Below are positions 18,005-25,542 of a stretch of DNA of 61,251 nucleotides, piece by piece. The DNA lies in NCBI GenBank assembly GCA_910579835.1, contig CAJTWQ010000005.1:1-61251 (forward strand), in the 5' to 3' direction. Origin of the DNA: an uncultured Ruminococcus sp. (GTDB lineage Bacteria > Bacillota > Clostridia > Oscillospirales > Ruminococcaceae). The notes beneath the pieces were generated by a model. It saw nothing but the letters and a program-made list of their open reading frames with translations, had not been told where the DNA came from and searched no databases. The translations under genes were made by a program, and so were the position numbers. The number at the start of each line of letters is the position of its first letter. The first letter of the stretch is position 1.

Positions 18005-18057
18005 TATGGTACACTGCAATGTTTCCATAAGAAATTATAAATACTGCTGTACCATAT
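18005..18057. promoter_or_regulatory. Possible operator of the XRE regulator gene
   Basis: TATGGTACA (18005-18013) and TGTACCATA (18049-18057) form a perfect 9-base inverted repeat with 35 bases between the arms, just upstream of the XRE gene. Half-sites about five helical turns apart would suit a dimeric repressor or looping. Binding is inferred. Confidence 0.4.
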
Positions 18058-18140
18058 GTCAATATTTTTCGGAAAAATTATGGGTAGACCGTTGGTCGAG
18101 TAACGTAAATACGCCCTTTCCGGTAATATTCCGACAGCAA

Positions 18141-18165
18141 GACGGGCGGACAGCGCCCACCCGTC
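18141..18165 (-). terminator. Hairpin downstream of glgP
   Basis: In the minus-strand RNA GACGGGTGG pairs with CCGCCCGTC through one U-G pair. On the plus strand the same position is a mismatch, so the hairpin belongs to the glgP transcript. A clear T-tract is missing. Confidence 0.45.
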
Positions 18166-18178
18166 TGAAAGAACTGAA

Positions 18179-20587
18179 TTATCTTAAATACCAGATATTG
18201 TCTGCGTATTCTGTCACTGCGCGGTCGGCGGAGAAGATTCCTGCGCCGGCAATGTTGTTAAGGGACATCTTAGCCCACTTCATCTTATCGTTATAGCACT
18301 CCGTAACATATTTCTGAGCGTTTCTGTAGCTGTCGAAATCAGCCAGAACCATGTATGGATCACGATCCTTGAGGGAGTTGGCAACATCATTGAAAGTACA
18401 ACCGTTGATGCCGTGATACATACGCTCAATGCCTTCCCTGATAACAGGATTGCAGTTGAAATATTCCTCAGGCCGGTAGCCTCTTGCTTTAAGCTCGTTG
18501 ACTTCCGGAGTCGTCATACCGAAGATAATGATATTGTCGTCGCCGGCAGCCTCCTTGATCTCAATATTTGCTCCGTCGAGAGTACCGAGGGTAACGGCGC
18601 CGTTGAGCATAAGCTTCATGTTGCCTGTGCCGGAAGCCTCTGTTCCTGCCAGCGAGATCTGTTCAGAAACGTCTGAAGCAGGCATAAGAATTTCAGAAAG
18701 CGTTACGCAGTAGTTTTCAAGGAATACTACCTGGAGCTTCTGGCTGATTCTCGGATTCTTTCTTATTTCCTCTGAGATAGCCCAGATCATCTTGATGATC
18801 TGTTTTGCAAGATAGTAGCCGGGAGCAGCTTTGGCAGCGAAGATATAGGTCTTTGGCGTGAAAGGAGCGTCGGGGTTATTGAGAAGGTATGCATAATCTG
18901 CAAGTATATTCATAACGTTGAGATGCTGTCTCTTGTATTCGTGGAGACGCTTTACCTGAACGTCGAAAATGCTGTCCGTATTGAGAACAATGCCGCTTGT
19001 GCTCTTCACCCGCTTTGCAAATCTTTCCTTATTGGCTTTTTTAACCTCCATGAGCTTTGTGAGAACTTCCTCGTCGTTCTGAAATTCCCTGAACTTCTCA
19101 AGTTCCGCGCCGTCCTTGATGAACTTTCTGCCGATAGTGTCTTCAAGGAGATTTGTAAGTCCGGGATTGGACTGATAAAGCCATCTTCTGTAGGCTATTC
19201 CGTTTGTGACGTTCTTAAACTTTTCAGGAGTGTTCTCGTATTCGTCATGGAAAACAGACTGCTTGATTATCTCGGAATGTAGCTTTGATACGCCGTTTAC
19301 ACTGTGTGATACGGCAACACAAAGGGTAGCCATGTGTATCATGTTGTCCTTGATAATGGACATACGCGTTGTTTTTGCGCTGTCGTAGCCGTTTCTCTCC
19401 ATGAGAGACTGACAGTAGCGGTTGTTGATCTCGACAATAATGGAGAAGATTCGCGGAATAACATGCTTCACAAGGTTTACATCCCACTTTTCAAGAGCCT
19501 CTGCCATAACGGTGTGATTTGTATATGCAAATGTCTTAACAACAATATCCCACGACTTTTCCCATGTATATCCGCAGTCATCCAGAAGTATTCTCATAAG
19601 TTCCGGAATAGCAAGGGTAGGATGCGTATCGTTGATATGAATGGCAACCTTTTCAGCCAGATTGTCAAGAGTTCCGTAAACATTCATATGTGTGTTTACA
19701 ATATCGCCTACTGCGGCTGCGCAGAGGAAGTACTGCTGGCGGAGACGAAGGGATTTTCCTTCGTTGTGGTTGTCGTTGGGGTAAAGAATCTTGGAGATTG
19801 CGTTTGCAATGGAGTTCTGTGCAAGGGCGCTTTCATAGTTGCCTTTGTTGAACATATCCATATCAAAGCTTGGTGCCTTTGCCGACCAGAGACGAAGCAC
19901 CGAAACGCCCTCGCCGCCGTAGCCCGATACATACATATCATAGGGAGTTGCGACAACGGTATTATAATTTACATGGCTGATGTAGTGGTACTGATTGTCC
20001 CAGTATTCCTGAAGATCGCCCTCAAAGTGAATGTCGATTGAAAGCTCTGGCTTTGGCACAAGCCATACGGAGCCGCCGGGGAGCCAGTTATCGGGAAGCT
20101 CAGTCTGCCAGCCGTCCTCAAGCTTCTGCTGGAAGATGCCGTATTCATAGCAGATAGAGTGACCCATTGCCGGGAATCCCTGCGTTGCAAGACCGTCAAG
20201 GTAGCAGGCTGCAAGACGTCCGAGACCGCCGTTGCCAAGACCGGCGTCAGGCTCGTGGTCGTAGATCTTTTCAAGGTTAATATCATAAGATTTAAGCATT
20301 GCCTTTATATCGTCGGCAAGCTCCAGATTGTAGATGCTTGTTTTAAGGGAACGTCCCATAAGAAATTCCATTGATAAATAGTAGATCTGCTTGCCGCCGA
20401 CAGAGTGAGTATGATTTATGAAGCTCTGCCTCTTTGCGCCGAGGATCTCGACGATGATCGAGGAAAGGACATGATAGACCTGCTTATCGGAAGCCTCTTC
20501 GGGGGAAACGCTGTAGAGAAGCTGCAGCTTTCTCGGAAACTCTTCTTTGATTCTGTCCATAAGAGGATTTGCTTTTTTTGTTGTCAT
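18179..20587 (-). CDS. glgP: Glycogen/maltodextrin phosphorylase
   Basis: An 802-residue PLP enzyme that releases glucose 1-phosphate from alpha-1,4 glucans. The N-terminal signature YYLSMEFLMGRSL, the central GLGNGGLGRLAACYLDGLAT and the PLP-lysine site EASGTGNMKLMLNGA are all intact. The length fits the family (about 800). The start at 20587 follows AGGAG by seven bases. Downstream on the same strand are the XRE regulator and the GH13 enzyme, forming a glucan-use block, probably for stored glycogen. It has its own promoter at 20706-20734. Confidence 0.98.
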   Translation of the reverse strand: MTTKKANPLMDRIKEEFPRKLQLLYSVSPEEASDKQVYHVLSSIIVEILGAKRQSFINHTHSVGGKQIYYLSMEFLMGRSLKTSIYNLELADDIKAMLKSYDINLEKIYDHEPDAGLGNGGLGRLAACYLDGLATQGFPAMGHSICYEYGIFQQKLEDGWQTELPDNWLPGGSVWLVPKPELSIDIHFEGDLQEYWDNQYHYISHVNYNTVVATPYDMYVSGYGGEGVSVLRLWSAKAPSFDMDMFNKGNYESALAQNSIANAISKILYPNDNHNEGKSLRLRQQYFLCAAAVGDIVNTHMNVYGTLDNLAEKVAIHINDTHPTLAIPELMRILLDDCGYTWEKSWDIVVKTFAYTNHTVMAEALEKWDVNLVKHVIPRIFSIIVEINNRYCQSLMERNGYDSAKTTRMSIIKDNMIHMATLCVAVSHSVNGVSKLHSEIIKQSVFHDEYENTPEKFKNVTNGIAYRRWLYQSNPGLTNLLEDTIGRKFIKDGAELEKFREFQNDEEVLTKLMEVKKANKERFAKRVKSTSGIVLNTDSIFDVQVKRLHEYKRQHLNVMNILADYAYLLNNPDAPFTPKTYIFAAKAAPGYYLAKQIIKMIWAISEEIRKNPRISQKLQVVFLENYCVTLSEILMPASDVSEQISLAGTEASGTGNMKLMLNGAVTLGTLDGANIEIKEAAGDDNIIIFGMTTPEVNELKARGYRPEEYFNCNPVIREGIERMYHGINGCTFNDVANSLKDRDPYMVLADFDSYRNAQKYVTECYNDKMKWAKMSLNNIAGAGIFSADRAVTEYADNIWYLR

Positions 20588-20705
20588 ATAATATCTCCTA
20601 TCTGCCGCCGGATGCGGCTTATTACTGGTTGTATATTATCATCCACTTATAAACTTGTGTAAAACAAAACTGCGTGAAAAATAATTTACAAACGGTATTA
20701 TTTAA

Positions 20706-20734
20706 ATTGTACCATGTTTTATATTTTTTTGCAA
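20706..20734 (-). promoter_or_regulatory. Sigma-A promoter of glgP
   Basis: On the minus strand TTGCAA (20729-20734), a 17-base spacer and TACAAT (20706-20711). Confidence 0.65.
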
Positions 20735-20944
20735 TTGTAACAATAAACAAATTTTTTTCCACGAAATTTATATATTGCCTAATTCTCACAAAAATCAAAT
20801 ATAACATTTCCTATAAAAGTGTGTTTATATTGTGATATTTTATAGTGATATGGCTTTTAGCAAACAAAATTTGGATATATTTAACAGTATTTTGCGTATC
20901 TAAAAAAAATCTTATATTTTTAAAAAATAAAACATTAAAAACAT

Positions 20945-20973
20945 TTGAAATCCTTGTAAATATGTGGTATAAT
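20945..20973 (+). promoter_or_regulatory. Sigma-A promoter of the S26-like gene
   Basis: TTGAAA (20945-20950), a 17-base spacer and TATAAT (20968-20973). Confidence 0.7.
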
Positions 20974-21101
20974 ATAGATAATAAGACGGATGAATATAGT
21001 ATTTATCAAATAACGCTGGATATTCACCGGAAAAAGTGTAGAGAAAGAACAGAAATTCAGTTCTGAGCGGCTGAAATACAAAAAGAAAAGGATGATCGTT
21101 A

Positions 21102-22319
21102 ATGGAAAAGAAAAAAGGATTCTCATTGCTGAAAACGCTTATCGCAGTTATCTGCATTTTATTTATTATTATTTCGCTGATAGTCAATATTGCCTTTTCG
21201 GCGGGGAAAACGCCTCATATTTTCGGTAAATACATTTATATCGTAACCGAGGACTTCAAGGTTGCGAGAAACGATCCTTCAAAGGACATAATTAAGGGTG
21301 AGGCTCTTATCGCCAAGGCCGCCGCCGATTCCGATACTATCCTAAAAGACGATATTGTCCTCTGCTACCCTGCCGATTCTCCGGATAAGCTATGCGTACG
21401 CAGCATTCAGGAAGTTGTAAATGGAGCGGATGGAAGCGAAACCTACGTTATTGCTGATTCCACGCAGTACGGCAGCGCAGATAACGCTATTACAAGAGAC
21501 AAAATCAAGGCTATATGCACCGGTCATCCAAAGAGTAAGGAACTTGGCGCATTTCTCCGGCTCACAAAGAGCGTTACCGGTATCCTGCTGGAACTTCTGC
21601 TGCCCTGTATTATTCTTGTGATTTTCCTTATCGCCAGAATTGTTTCCTCCAGAAACAGTGCTGACGAGGAAGAAGAGGGGTATGATTTTTACGAATACGA
21701 TGATGACGAATTCCCGAATGAAGATAATAAACCGTCTCATGTCAAGTCTGATAATCCTCTTTTTGAGAATTTCCAGGAGATTCAGCCCAGCGGAGAGCTT
21801 GAGCGCAAGAAGATGTCAATTGTGGAGAATTTCAGCCAGAAAAAGGTGAATCCGGATTCTCCTTATCAGAAAGAAAAAGAGCGTACTATGCAGTTTAAAG
21901 CTCAAAGAAGCGCAGAATCCACCTTTGCCGCTAAAAATGTGGGAGGTACGTCTTCTACTGCGCCCACGGCTGACGCACTTAGAGAAGAAATGCTCAGGAA
22001 GACGGCCGAAGCCGAACGTACCGGCAACTATAACATCAAGGGAACGGGCGGTTCGACAAAGCCTGCCGCATCCGCATCCGATATAACAGGGGTTCTTCCA
22101 AAGGCGCAGCTTGCTGAAATGTCGAGGGCGGATATTCCCAAGACAACGCCTTTGAGAAGTCAGTCCGCACAGCCTGCCGCAGCTCCGAAAAAAAGCAGCT
22201 CTCCCGATATTTCTGATATTATTAAGAGATCTGACAATACTGCACGGAAAAGATCCGCTGCCGATATGTCTGTTGACGATCTGCTGAAACTTATCGAGGA
22301 TGAGAAGAAAAAGCTTTAA
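21102..22319 (+). CDS. Degenerate signal-peptidase-like (S26/SipW-like) membrane protein with long cytoplasmic tail
   Basis: A 405-residue protein. A membrane segment (about 9-33), an outer domain (34-155) and a second membrane segment (about 159-181) precede a 220-residue charged, Ser/Ala/Pro-rich tail that ends in SVDDLLKLIEDEKKKL. The outer domain follows the SipW-type pattern (FGKYIYIV, KGEALIAK, ILKDDIVLCY). The expected Ser-Met catalytic motif is replaced by VTEDFKVAR near residues 48-56. It is therefore unlikely to cleave signal peptides and may bind or scaffold. The start follows AAAAGG. Single gene with its own promoter and terminator. The S26 relation is inferred from layout and should be tested. 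Confidence 0.65.
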   Translation: MEKKKGFSLLKTLIAVICILFIIISLIVNIAFSAGKTPHIFGKYIYIVTEDFKVARNDPSKDIIKGEALIAKAAADSDTILKDDIVLCYPADSPDKLCVRSIQEVVNGADGSETYVIADSTQYGSADNAITRDKIKAICTGHPKSKELGAFLRLTKSVTGILLELLLPCIILVIFLIARIVSSRNSADEEEEGYDFYEYDDDEFPNEDNKPSHVKSDNPLFENFQEIQPSGELERKKMSIVENFSQKKVNPDSPYQKEKERTMQFKAQRSAESTFAAKNVGGTSSTAPTADALREEMLRKTAEAERTGNYNIKGTGGSTKPAASASDITGVLPKAQLAEMSRADIPKTTPLRSQSAQPAAAPKKSSSPDISDIIKRSDNTARKRSAADMSVDDLLKLIEDEKKKL

Positions 22320-22331
22320 TAGAATAAATAT

Positions 22332-22367
22332 CGGGACGAGGAAGCATATTTCCCCGTCCCGTTTTTT
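22332..22367 (+). terminator. Terminator of the S26-like gene
   Basis: CGGGACG (22332-22338) pairs with CGTCCCG (22355-22361), followed by TTTTTT. An inner GGAA/TTCC extends the stem. Confidence 0.9.
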
Positions 22368-22375
22368 CTGATGTA

Positions 22376-23377
22376 TCAGGCATGGTCAGAATCCTTTTCG
22401 CCGTTAATAAATTCCGCGCCCACATCGCTGAGAAATTCCTCAACAATAAATCTCGGACGCCGTTTGACTTCGGCATAGATCTTTCCTACATATTCTCCGA
22501 TTATTCCCAAACAGAAAAGCTGGAGTCCTCCGATAAGCCATATCGAGCAAATCGTACTTGACCAGCCGAGTACGGAAAGTCCTGTAATTTTTACTGCAAA
22601 CGACCATATAAAGGCAATAATACTGAGTATGGACATGATAAAACCAAGCGTAGTTATTAATTTAAGCGGTTTTGTGCTGAACGATGTGATTCCGTTTACT
22701 GCGAAGGACAGCATCTTCCGCAGCGGATACTTGCTTTCGCCGGCAAAACGCTCCCTGCGCTCGTAGTAGACGGAACAGCTTTTGAAGCCGATAAGCGGCA
22801 CCATACCTCGGAGAAAAAGATTGACCTCTTTGAATTCGGCAAGCTCCTGCAAAACACGGCGGCTCATAAGCCGGAAATCCGCATGGTTATAGACTACGTC
22901 GGCTCCCATTGCTTTCATGAATTTATAGAATGCTTCGGCAGTAAATTTCTTAAAAAAGGTATCGGTTTTTCGGGTGCTCCTTACTCCGTAGACGACTTCA
23001 TTTCCCTCGTAATAGCGGTTCAGCATTTCGTCAATAGCGTTGATGTCGTCCTGCAAATCGGCGTCCATAGTGATGGTCACACCGCATATATCCTTTACGG
23101 TCATAAGCCCGGCAAGCACAGCGTTCTGGTGACCGCAGTTCCGTGAAAGGCATAATCCGGAGAAGAAATCAGGATTCTTTTCGTGAAGCTCCCGTATAAT
23201 CTGCCATGTCTGATCCCAAGAACCGTCGTTAACGAAAACTATACGGCTTTCAGGAGAAATAAGTTCACGGTCTATAAGGGATGTATATTTATTTTTCAGC
23301 TGACGTGCAGTTTCACGCAGTACGGCTTCCTCGTTGCAGCAAGGAATTATCATATATAATGTTTCGGGTTTATTCAT
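22376..23377 (-). CDS. GT2 glycosyltransferase (GtrB/CsbB-like, polyprenyl-phosphate sugar)
   Basis: A 333-residue family 2 glycosyltransferase. The N-terminal domain has MIIPCCNEEAVL, VFVNDGSWDQTW and ITMDADLQDD, the metal- and sugar-nucleotide-binding signatures. Two C-terminal membrane segments (LITTLGFIMSILSIIAFIWSF and an LIGGLQLFCLGIIGEYVGKIY region) are typical of enzymes that load a sugar onto polyprenyl phosphate. In Bacillus the relative CsbB works with YfhO in wall-polymer glycosylation, and a YfhO-type protein is encoded 2 kb away. The start follows GAGG. Its promoter is copy 1 of a 36-base repeat. Confidence 0.9.
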   Translation of the reverse strand: MNKPETLYMIIPCCNEEAVLRETARQLKNKYTSLIDRELISPESRIVFVNDGSWDQTWQIIRELHEKNPDFFSGLCLSRNCGHQNAVLAGLMTVKDICGVTITMDADLQDDINAIDEMLNRYYEGNEVVYGVRSTRKTDTFFKKFTAEAFYKFMKAMGADVVYNHADFRLMSRRVLQELAEFKEVNLFLRGMVPLIGFKSCSVYYERRERFAGESKYPLRKMLSFAVNGITSFSTKPLKLITTLGFIMSILSIIAFIWSFAVKITGLSVLGWSSTICSIWLIGGLQLFCLGIIGEYVGKIYAEVKRRPRFIVEEFLSDVGAEFINGEKDSDHA

Positions 23378-23449
23378 TTCATAACCTCGGTTTCAGTGGT
23401 TTATATCAAGCAAAATAAATTCGCTTACTATAATTGGCAAATTAATATA

Positions 23450-23485
23450 TTAAGTATATCATAATCGGCGAAAACTGTCAACGCT
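23450..23485 (-). repeat. 36-base direct repeat, copy 1 (glycosyltransferase promoter)
   Basis: This copy matches 24202-24237 at 33 of 36 positions in the same orientation. On the minus strand it is a complete sigma-A promoter, TTGACA (23476-23481), a 17-base spacer and TATACT (23453-23458), directed at the glycosyltransferase gene about 70 bases away. Confidence 0.85.
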
Positions 23486-23508
23486 AGTAAAAAATTTATT
23501 TGTTTTCA

Positions 23509-23537
23509 TTGATATCCTGAAAATAATGTGATATACT
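23509..23537 (+). promoter_or_regulatory. Sigma-A promoter of the secreted-protein gene
   Basis: TTGATA (23509-23514), a 17-base spacer and TATACT (23532-23537). The leader of about 145 bases contains GGTGATT (23584-23590) and AATCACC (23643-23649), which can pair across about 50 bases. Confidence 0.6.
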
Positions 23538-23687
23538 GCATATAATAGTTGATATGTTATATCACTATTAAATTTATTGAGAGGTGATTTATTATAAAGC
23601 TTACCCACTGTACAGTCTGCGTAATGGAAATGAATATTGGATAATCACCGTCATTAAACGATTATACAGCTTAAGGAGGAATTTGTC

Positions 23688-24143
23688 GTGAAAAAGTTTA
23701 TTAAAGTTATTATGCCTGCCGCTGCATTAGCAATGGGGATTGCTGTCAGCACCGGTATCATAGCATCTGCGAATAATAAGAAGAATCTGCCGTCCTCAGG
23801 AAAAATGTACATTGACGGTGTTGAGGTTGAACATACCGATTTTGATTATGCTGTAAATGACAATGGACAAACATACGGAAGCTGTGCCGATGCCGTTTAT
23901 ATTGAAGATTATCCTGATTTGGTAGCCGTTCAGGGAGACGACGATAAGAAAGGCTATGTATACAAGGAAGATTTACTGGGCGAAGAACCTTCGTGCCCGG
24001 AAGAGGCTGTGAGAATGATGGAGGAAAGGGAGAAAGCTATAGCTGACGGAACTTATACTCCTGACGTCTATACTGTTTATGCATCCGACGGAAAAACTCC
24101 AATCGATACGTTTACTGTAGGTGTAAGCAAAAGCGCTGAATAA
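23688..24143 (+). CDS. Small secreted protein, function unknown
   Basis: A 151-residue protein that begins with GTG, nine bases after AAGGAGG. Residues 1-28 form a signal peptide (VIMPAAALAMGIAVSTGIIASAN). The mature part has a pattern seen in other Gram-positive secreted proteins of unknown role: GQTYGSCADAV, DYPDLVAVQGDDDKKGYVYKED and then EEAVRMMEEREKA with DGKTPIDTFTVG. Two cysteines lie in the mature part. It is a single gene with its own promoter and strong terminator and is bracketed by 36-base repeats. It lies between the glycosyltransferase gene and rplL, both on the other strand, which suggests insertion. Confidence 0.75.
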   Translation: MKKFIKVIMPAAALAMGIAVSTGIIASANNKKNLPSSGKMYIDGVEVEHTDFDYAVNDNGQTYGSCADAVYIEDYPDLVAVQGDDDKKGYVYKEDLLGEEPSCPEEAVRMMEEREKAIADGTYTPDVYTVYASDGKTPIDTFTVGVSKSAE

Positions 24144-24151
24144 TTGATAAT

Positions 24152-24200
24152 ATCTCCTTAAGGCGTATGGTTAAACGTAAAACCATAACCTTAAGGAGAT
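24152..24200 (+). terminator. Terminator of the secreted-protein gene
   Basis: ATCTCCTTAAGG (24152-24163) pairs with CCTTAAGGAGAT (24189-24200) and an inner TATGGTT/AACCATA extends the stem. TTTTAAG follows on the plus strand. The stem is unusually long and lies at the expected start point of the minus-strand promoter copy 2. Confidence 0.75.
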
Positions 24201-24201
24201 T

Positions 24202-24237
24202 TTAAGTATATCATAATCGGCAGAAACTGTTAACGCT
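24202..24237 (-). repeat. 36-base direct repeat, copy 2 (orphan promoter)
   Basis: It differs from copy 1 at three positions. On the minus strand it reads TTAACA (24228-24233), a 17-base spacer and TATACT (24205-24210). It points into the terminator hairpin and antisense across the secreted-protein gene. No minus-strand gene starts directly downstream of it. Confidence 0.8.
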
Positions 24238-24249
24238 GCGGAAATAAAA

Positions 24250-24274
24250 AACCGCACCTCCGAAAGGTACGGTT
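24250..24274 (-). terminator. Terminator of rplL
   Basis: On the minus strand AACCGTACCT and AGGTGCGGTT form a stem with a short loop, followed by a run of T. Confidence 0.85.
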
Positions 24275-24292
24275 TTTTGAAGTAAAAAACAA

Positions 24293-24664
24293 TTACTTGA
24301 TTTCGATAGATGCGCCGGCAGCCTCGAACTTTTCCTTGATCTCGTTAGCCTCTGTCTCTGAGATGCCTTCCTTAATTGTCTTAGGAGCAGACTCAACTAC
24401 TTCCTTAGCTTCCTTAAGACCAAGACCGAGGATCTCCTTAGCAGCCTTGATTACAGCCATCTTAGCGTCGCCGAAAGATGTAAGAACAACGTCGAACTCT
24501 GTCTTAGCAGCCTCAGCAGCGCCAGCGCCGCCGGCAGCAGGTGCAGCAGCAACCATTGCAGTTACGCCGAATTCCTCCTGGATTGCGTCAACAAGCTCAG
24601 CAAGCTCGAGAACGGAAAGAGTCTTGATATCTTCAACAAATTTTGTAATTTTCTCTGAAGCCAT
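24293..24664 (-). CDS. rplL: 50S ribosomal protein L7/L12
   Basis: A 123-residue stalk protein that recruits translation factors to the ribosome. The N-terminal dimerisation part (ITKFVEDIKTLSVLELAELV), an Ala/Gly-rich hinge and the C-terminal domain (EFDVVLTSFGDAKMAVIKAAKEI, LGLKEAKEVVESAPKTIKEG) are complete. It lies 77 bases after rplJ and shares its L10 leader. It ends at a strong terminator. Confidence 0.99.
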   Translation of the reverse strand: MASEKITKFVEDIKTLSVLELAELVDAIQEEFGVTAMVAAAPAAGGAGAAEAAKTEFDVVLTSFGDAKMAVIKAAKEILGLGLKEAKEVVESAPKTIKEGISETEANEIKEKFEAAGASIEIK

Positions 24665-24741
24665 GATAATAATCTCCTTTATAATAATATTCTGCCCGTA
24701 TCAGGCGGTAATTTCAAGCTGCAAATTTAAAACGAAAGAAA

Positions 24742-25257
24742 TCAGGCAGCCTCTTCTTCTGATTTCTTGTCTGCAAGAGCCTTGAGAGTTGCAGCGAGCT
24801 TCTGGATTGGTCCCTGGAGAGAGCCAACGAGCTGAGCGAGAAGAACGTCCTTTGAAGGAATCTTGGAAAGAGCAACAACTCCTGCCTGATCATAAATCTC
24901 ACCCTCAACATAGCCTGCTTTAAGATTAAACTTGTCGTCTCCGGCCTTTTCAGCAAATTTGCCAAGGATTCTTGCGGGAGCAGTCTGATCGTCGTTGGAA
25001 AGGGCGATAGCTGTAGTTCCGTTAAGAGCCTCTTCAAATCCTTCTATGCCGCAGTTCTGGAAAGCGCGGAGAAGAAGAGTATTCTTCTCAACAAAGTAAT
25101 TTACTCCTGCCTCACGAAGCTCCTTTCTGAGCTTTGTATCTTCCTCAACAGTAATTCCCTTGTAGTCTACGAGAACGCCTGAAACGGAAGCCTTAATGAG
25201 GTCTGTGAGCTGTTCAACCTTAGCTTTCTTAGCTTCGAGTACAGCATTGCTTGGCAT
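24742..25257 (-). CDS. rplJ: 50S ribosomal protein L10
   Basis: A 171-residue protein that anchors L7/L12 dimers to 23S rRNA. It begins MPSNAVLEAKKAKVEQLTDLIK and has the usual GVLVDYKGITVEEDTKLRKELREAGV N-terminal domain; the C-terminal helix binds L12. The start follows GGAGG. The rplK-rplA genes are not upstream; a YfhO-type gene is there instead. Expression should be autoregulated through the leader at 25270-25440. Confidence 0.99.
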   Translation of the reverse strand: MPSNAVLEAKKAKVEQLTDLIKASVSGVLVDYKGITVEEDTKLRKELREAGVNYFVEKNTLLLRAFQNCGIEGFEEALNGTTAIALSNDDQTAPARILGKFAEKAGDDKFNLKAGYVEGEIYDQAGVVALSKIPSKDVLLAQLVGSLQGPIQKLAATLKALADKKSEEEAA

Positions 25258-25269
25258 TGTGTATTCACC

Positions 25270-25440
25270 TCCGAATGAAATTTAATCGTATCCGAAAGCA
25301 AAAAAATCCTTCTCCGACAGCGCAGAAAAGGACAGAAATAATTCAGTGAATTAATTGCTATTCCTCGGCTGGACTTACAGATCTTTCAATCATGCCGGCT
25401 GTCTTTAGAATACGATATTTGCTATAAATCACATAGCTTT
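25270..25440 (-). promoter_or_regulatory. L10 leader with attenuator upstream of rplJ-rplL
   Basis: The transcribed leader has the position and segments typical of an L10-binding leader (ACAGCCGGCATGATTGAAAG, then a CCAGCCGAGG stretch). It ends in a terminator at about 25300-25332, where TCCTTTTCTG can pair with GGAGAAGGA before a run of seven T. Free L10 is known to bind such leaders and reduce expression. Confidence 0.75.
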
Positions 25441-25443
25441 ATT

Positions 25444-25472
25444 ATTATATCATACTTTTGCCGGCTTGTCAA
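25444..25472 (-). promoter_or_regulatory. Sigma-A promoter of rplJ-rplL
   Basis: On the minus strand TTGACA (25467-25472), a 17-base spacer and TATAAT (25444-25449), a full consensus match as expected for a ribosomal protein operon. Confidence 0.9.
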
Positions 25473-25512
25473 GTAATTTTTAAAAAATAAATTTGACCTT
25501 ATTACGAAAAAT

Positions 25513-25534
25513 CCCCCTGCCGATAGACAGGGGG
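25513..25534 (-). terminator. Terminator of the yfhO-like gene
   Basis: CCCCCTG and CAGGGGG form a 7-base GC-rich stem, with ATTTTT following on the minus strand. Confidence 0.85.
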
Positions 25535-25542
25535 AAAATCAA

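Larger units (their letters stand above)
20588..21101. other. AT-rich divergent promoter region
   Basis: A very AT-rich 514-base gap between divergent genes. It contains the glgP promoter (minus) and the promoter of the signal-peptidase-like gene (plus), with a 5' leader of about 120 bases on the plus side. No gene or clear RNA structure is seen in the middle. Confidence 0.6.

Noticed and set aside
19334..20041. 235-residue plus-strand open frame antisense to glgP
   Set aside because: Shadow of glgP, low-complexity reading of antisense codons.
23584..23649. Possible mini-ORF starting at ATT/ATA after GAGAGGTGA, with a CxxC peptide
   Set aside because: It would need a very rare start codon and the peptide has no regulatory pattern. 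It is more likely part of a structured leader.
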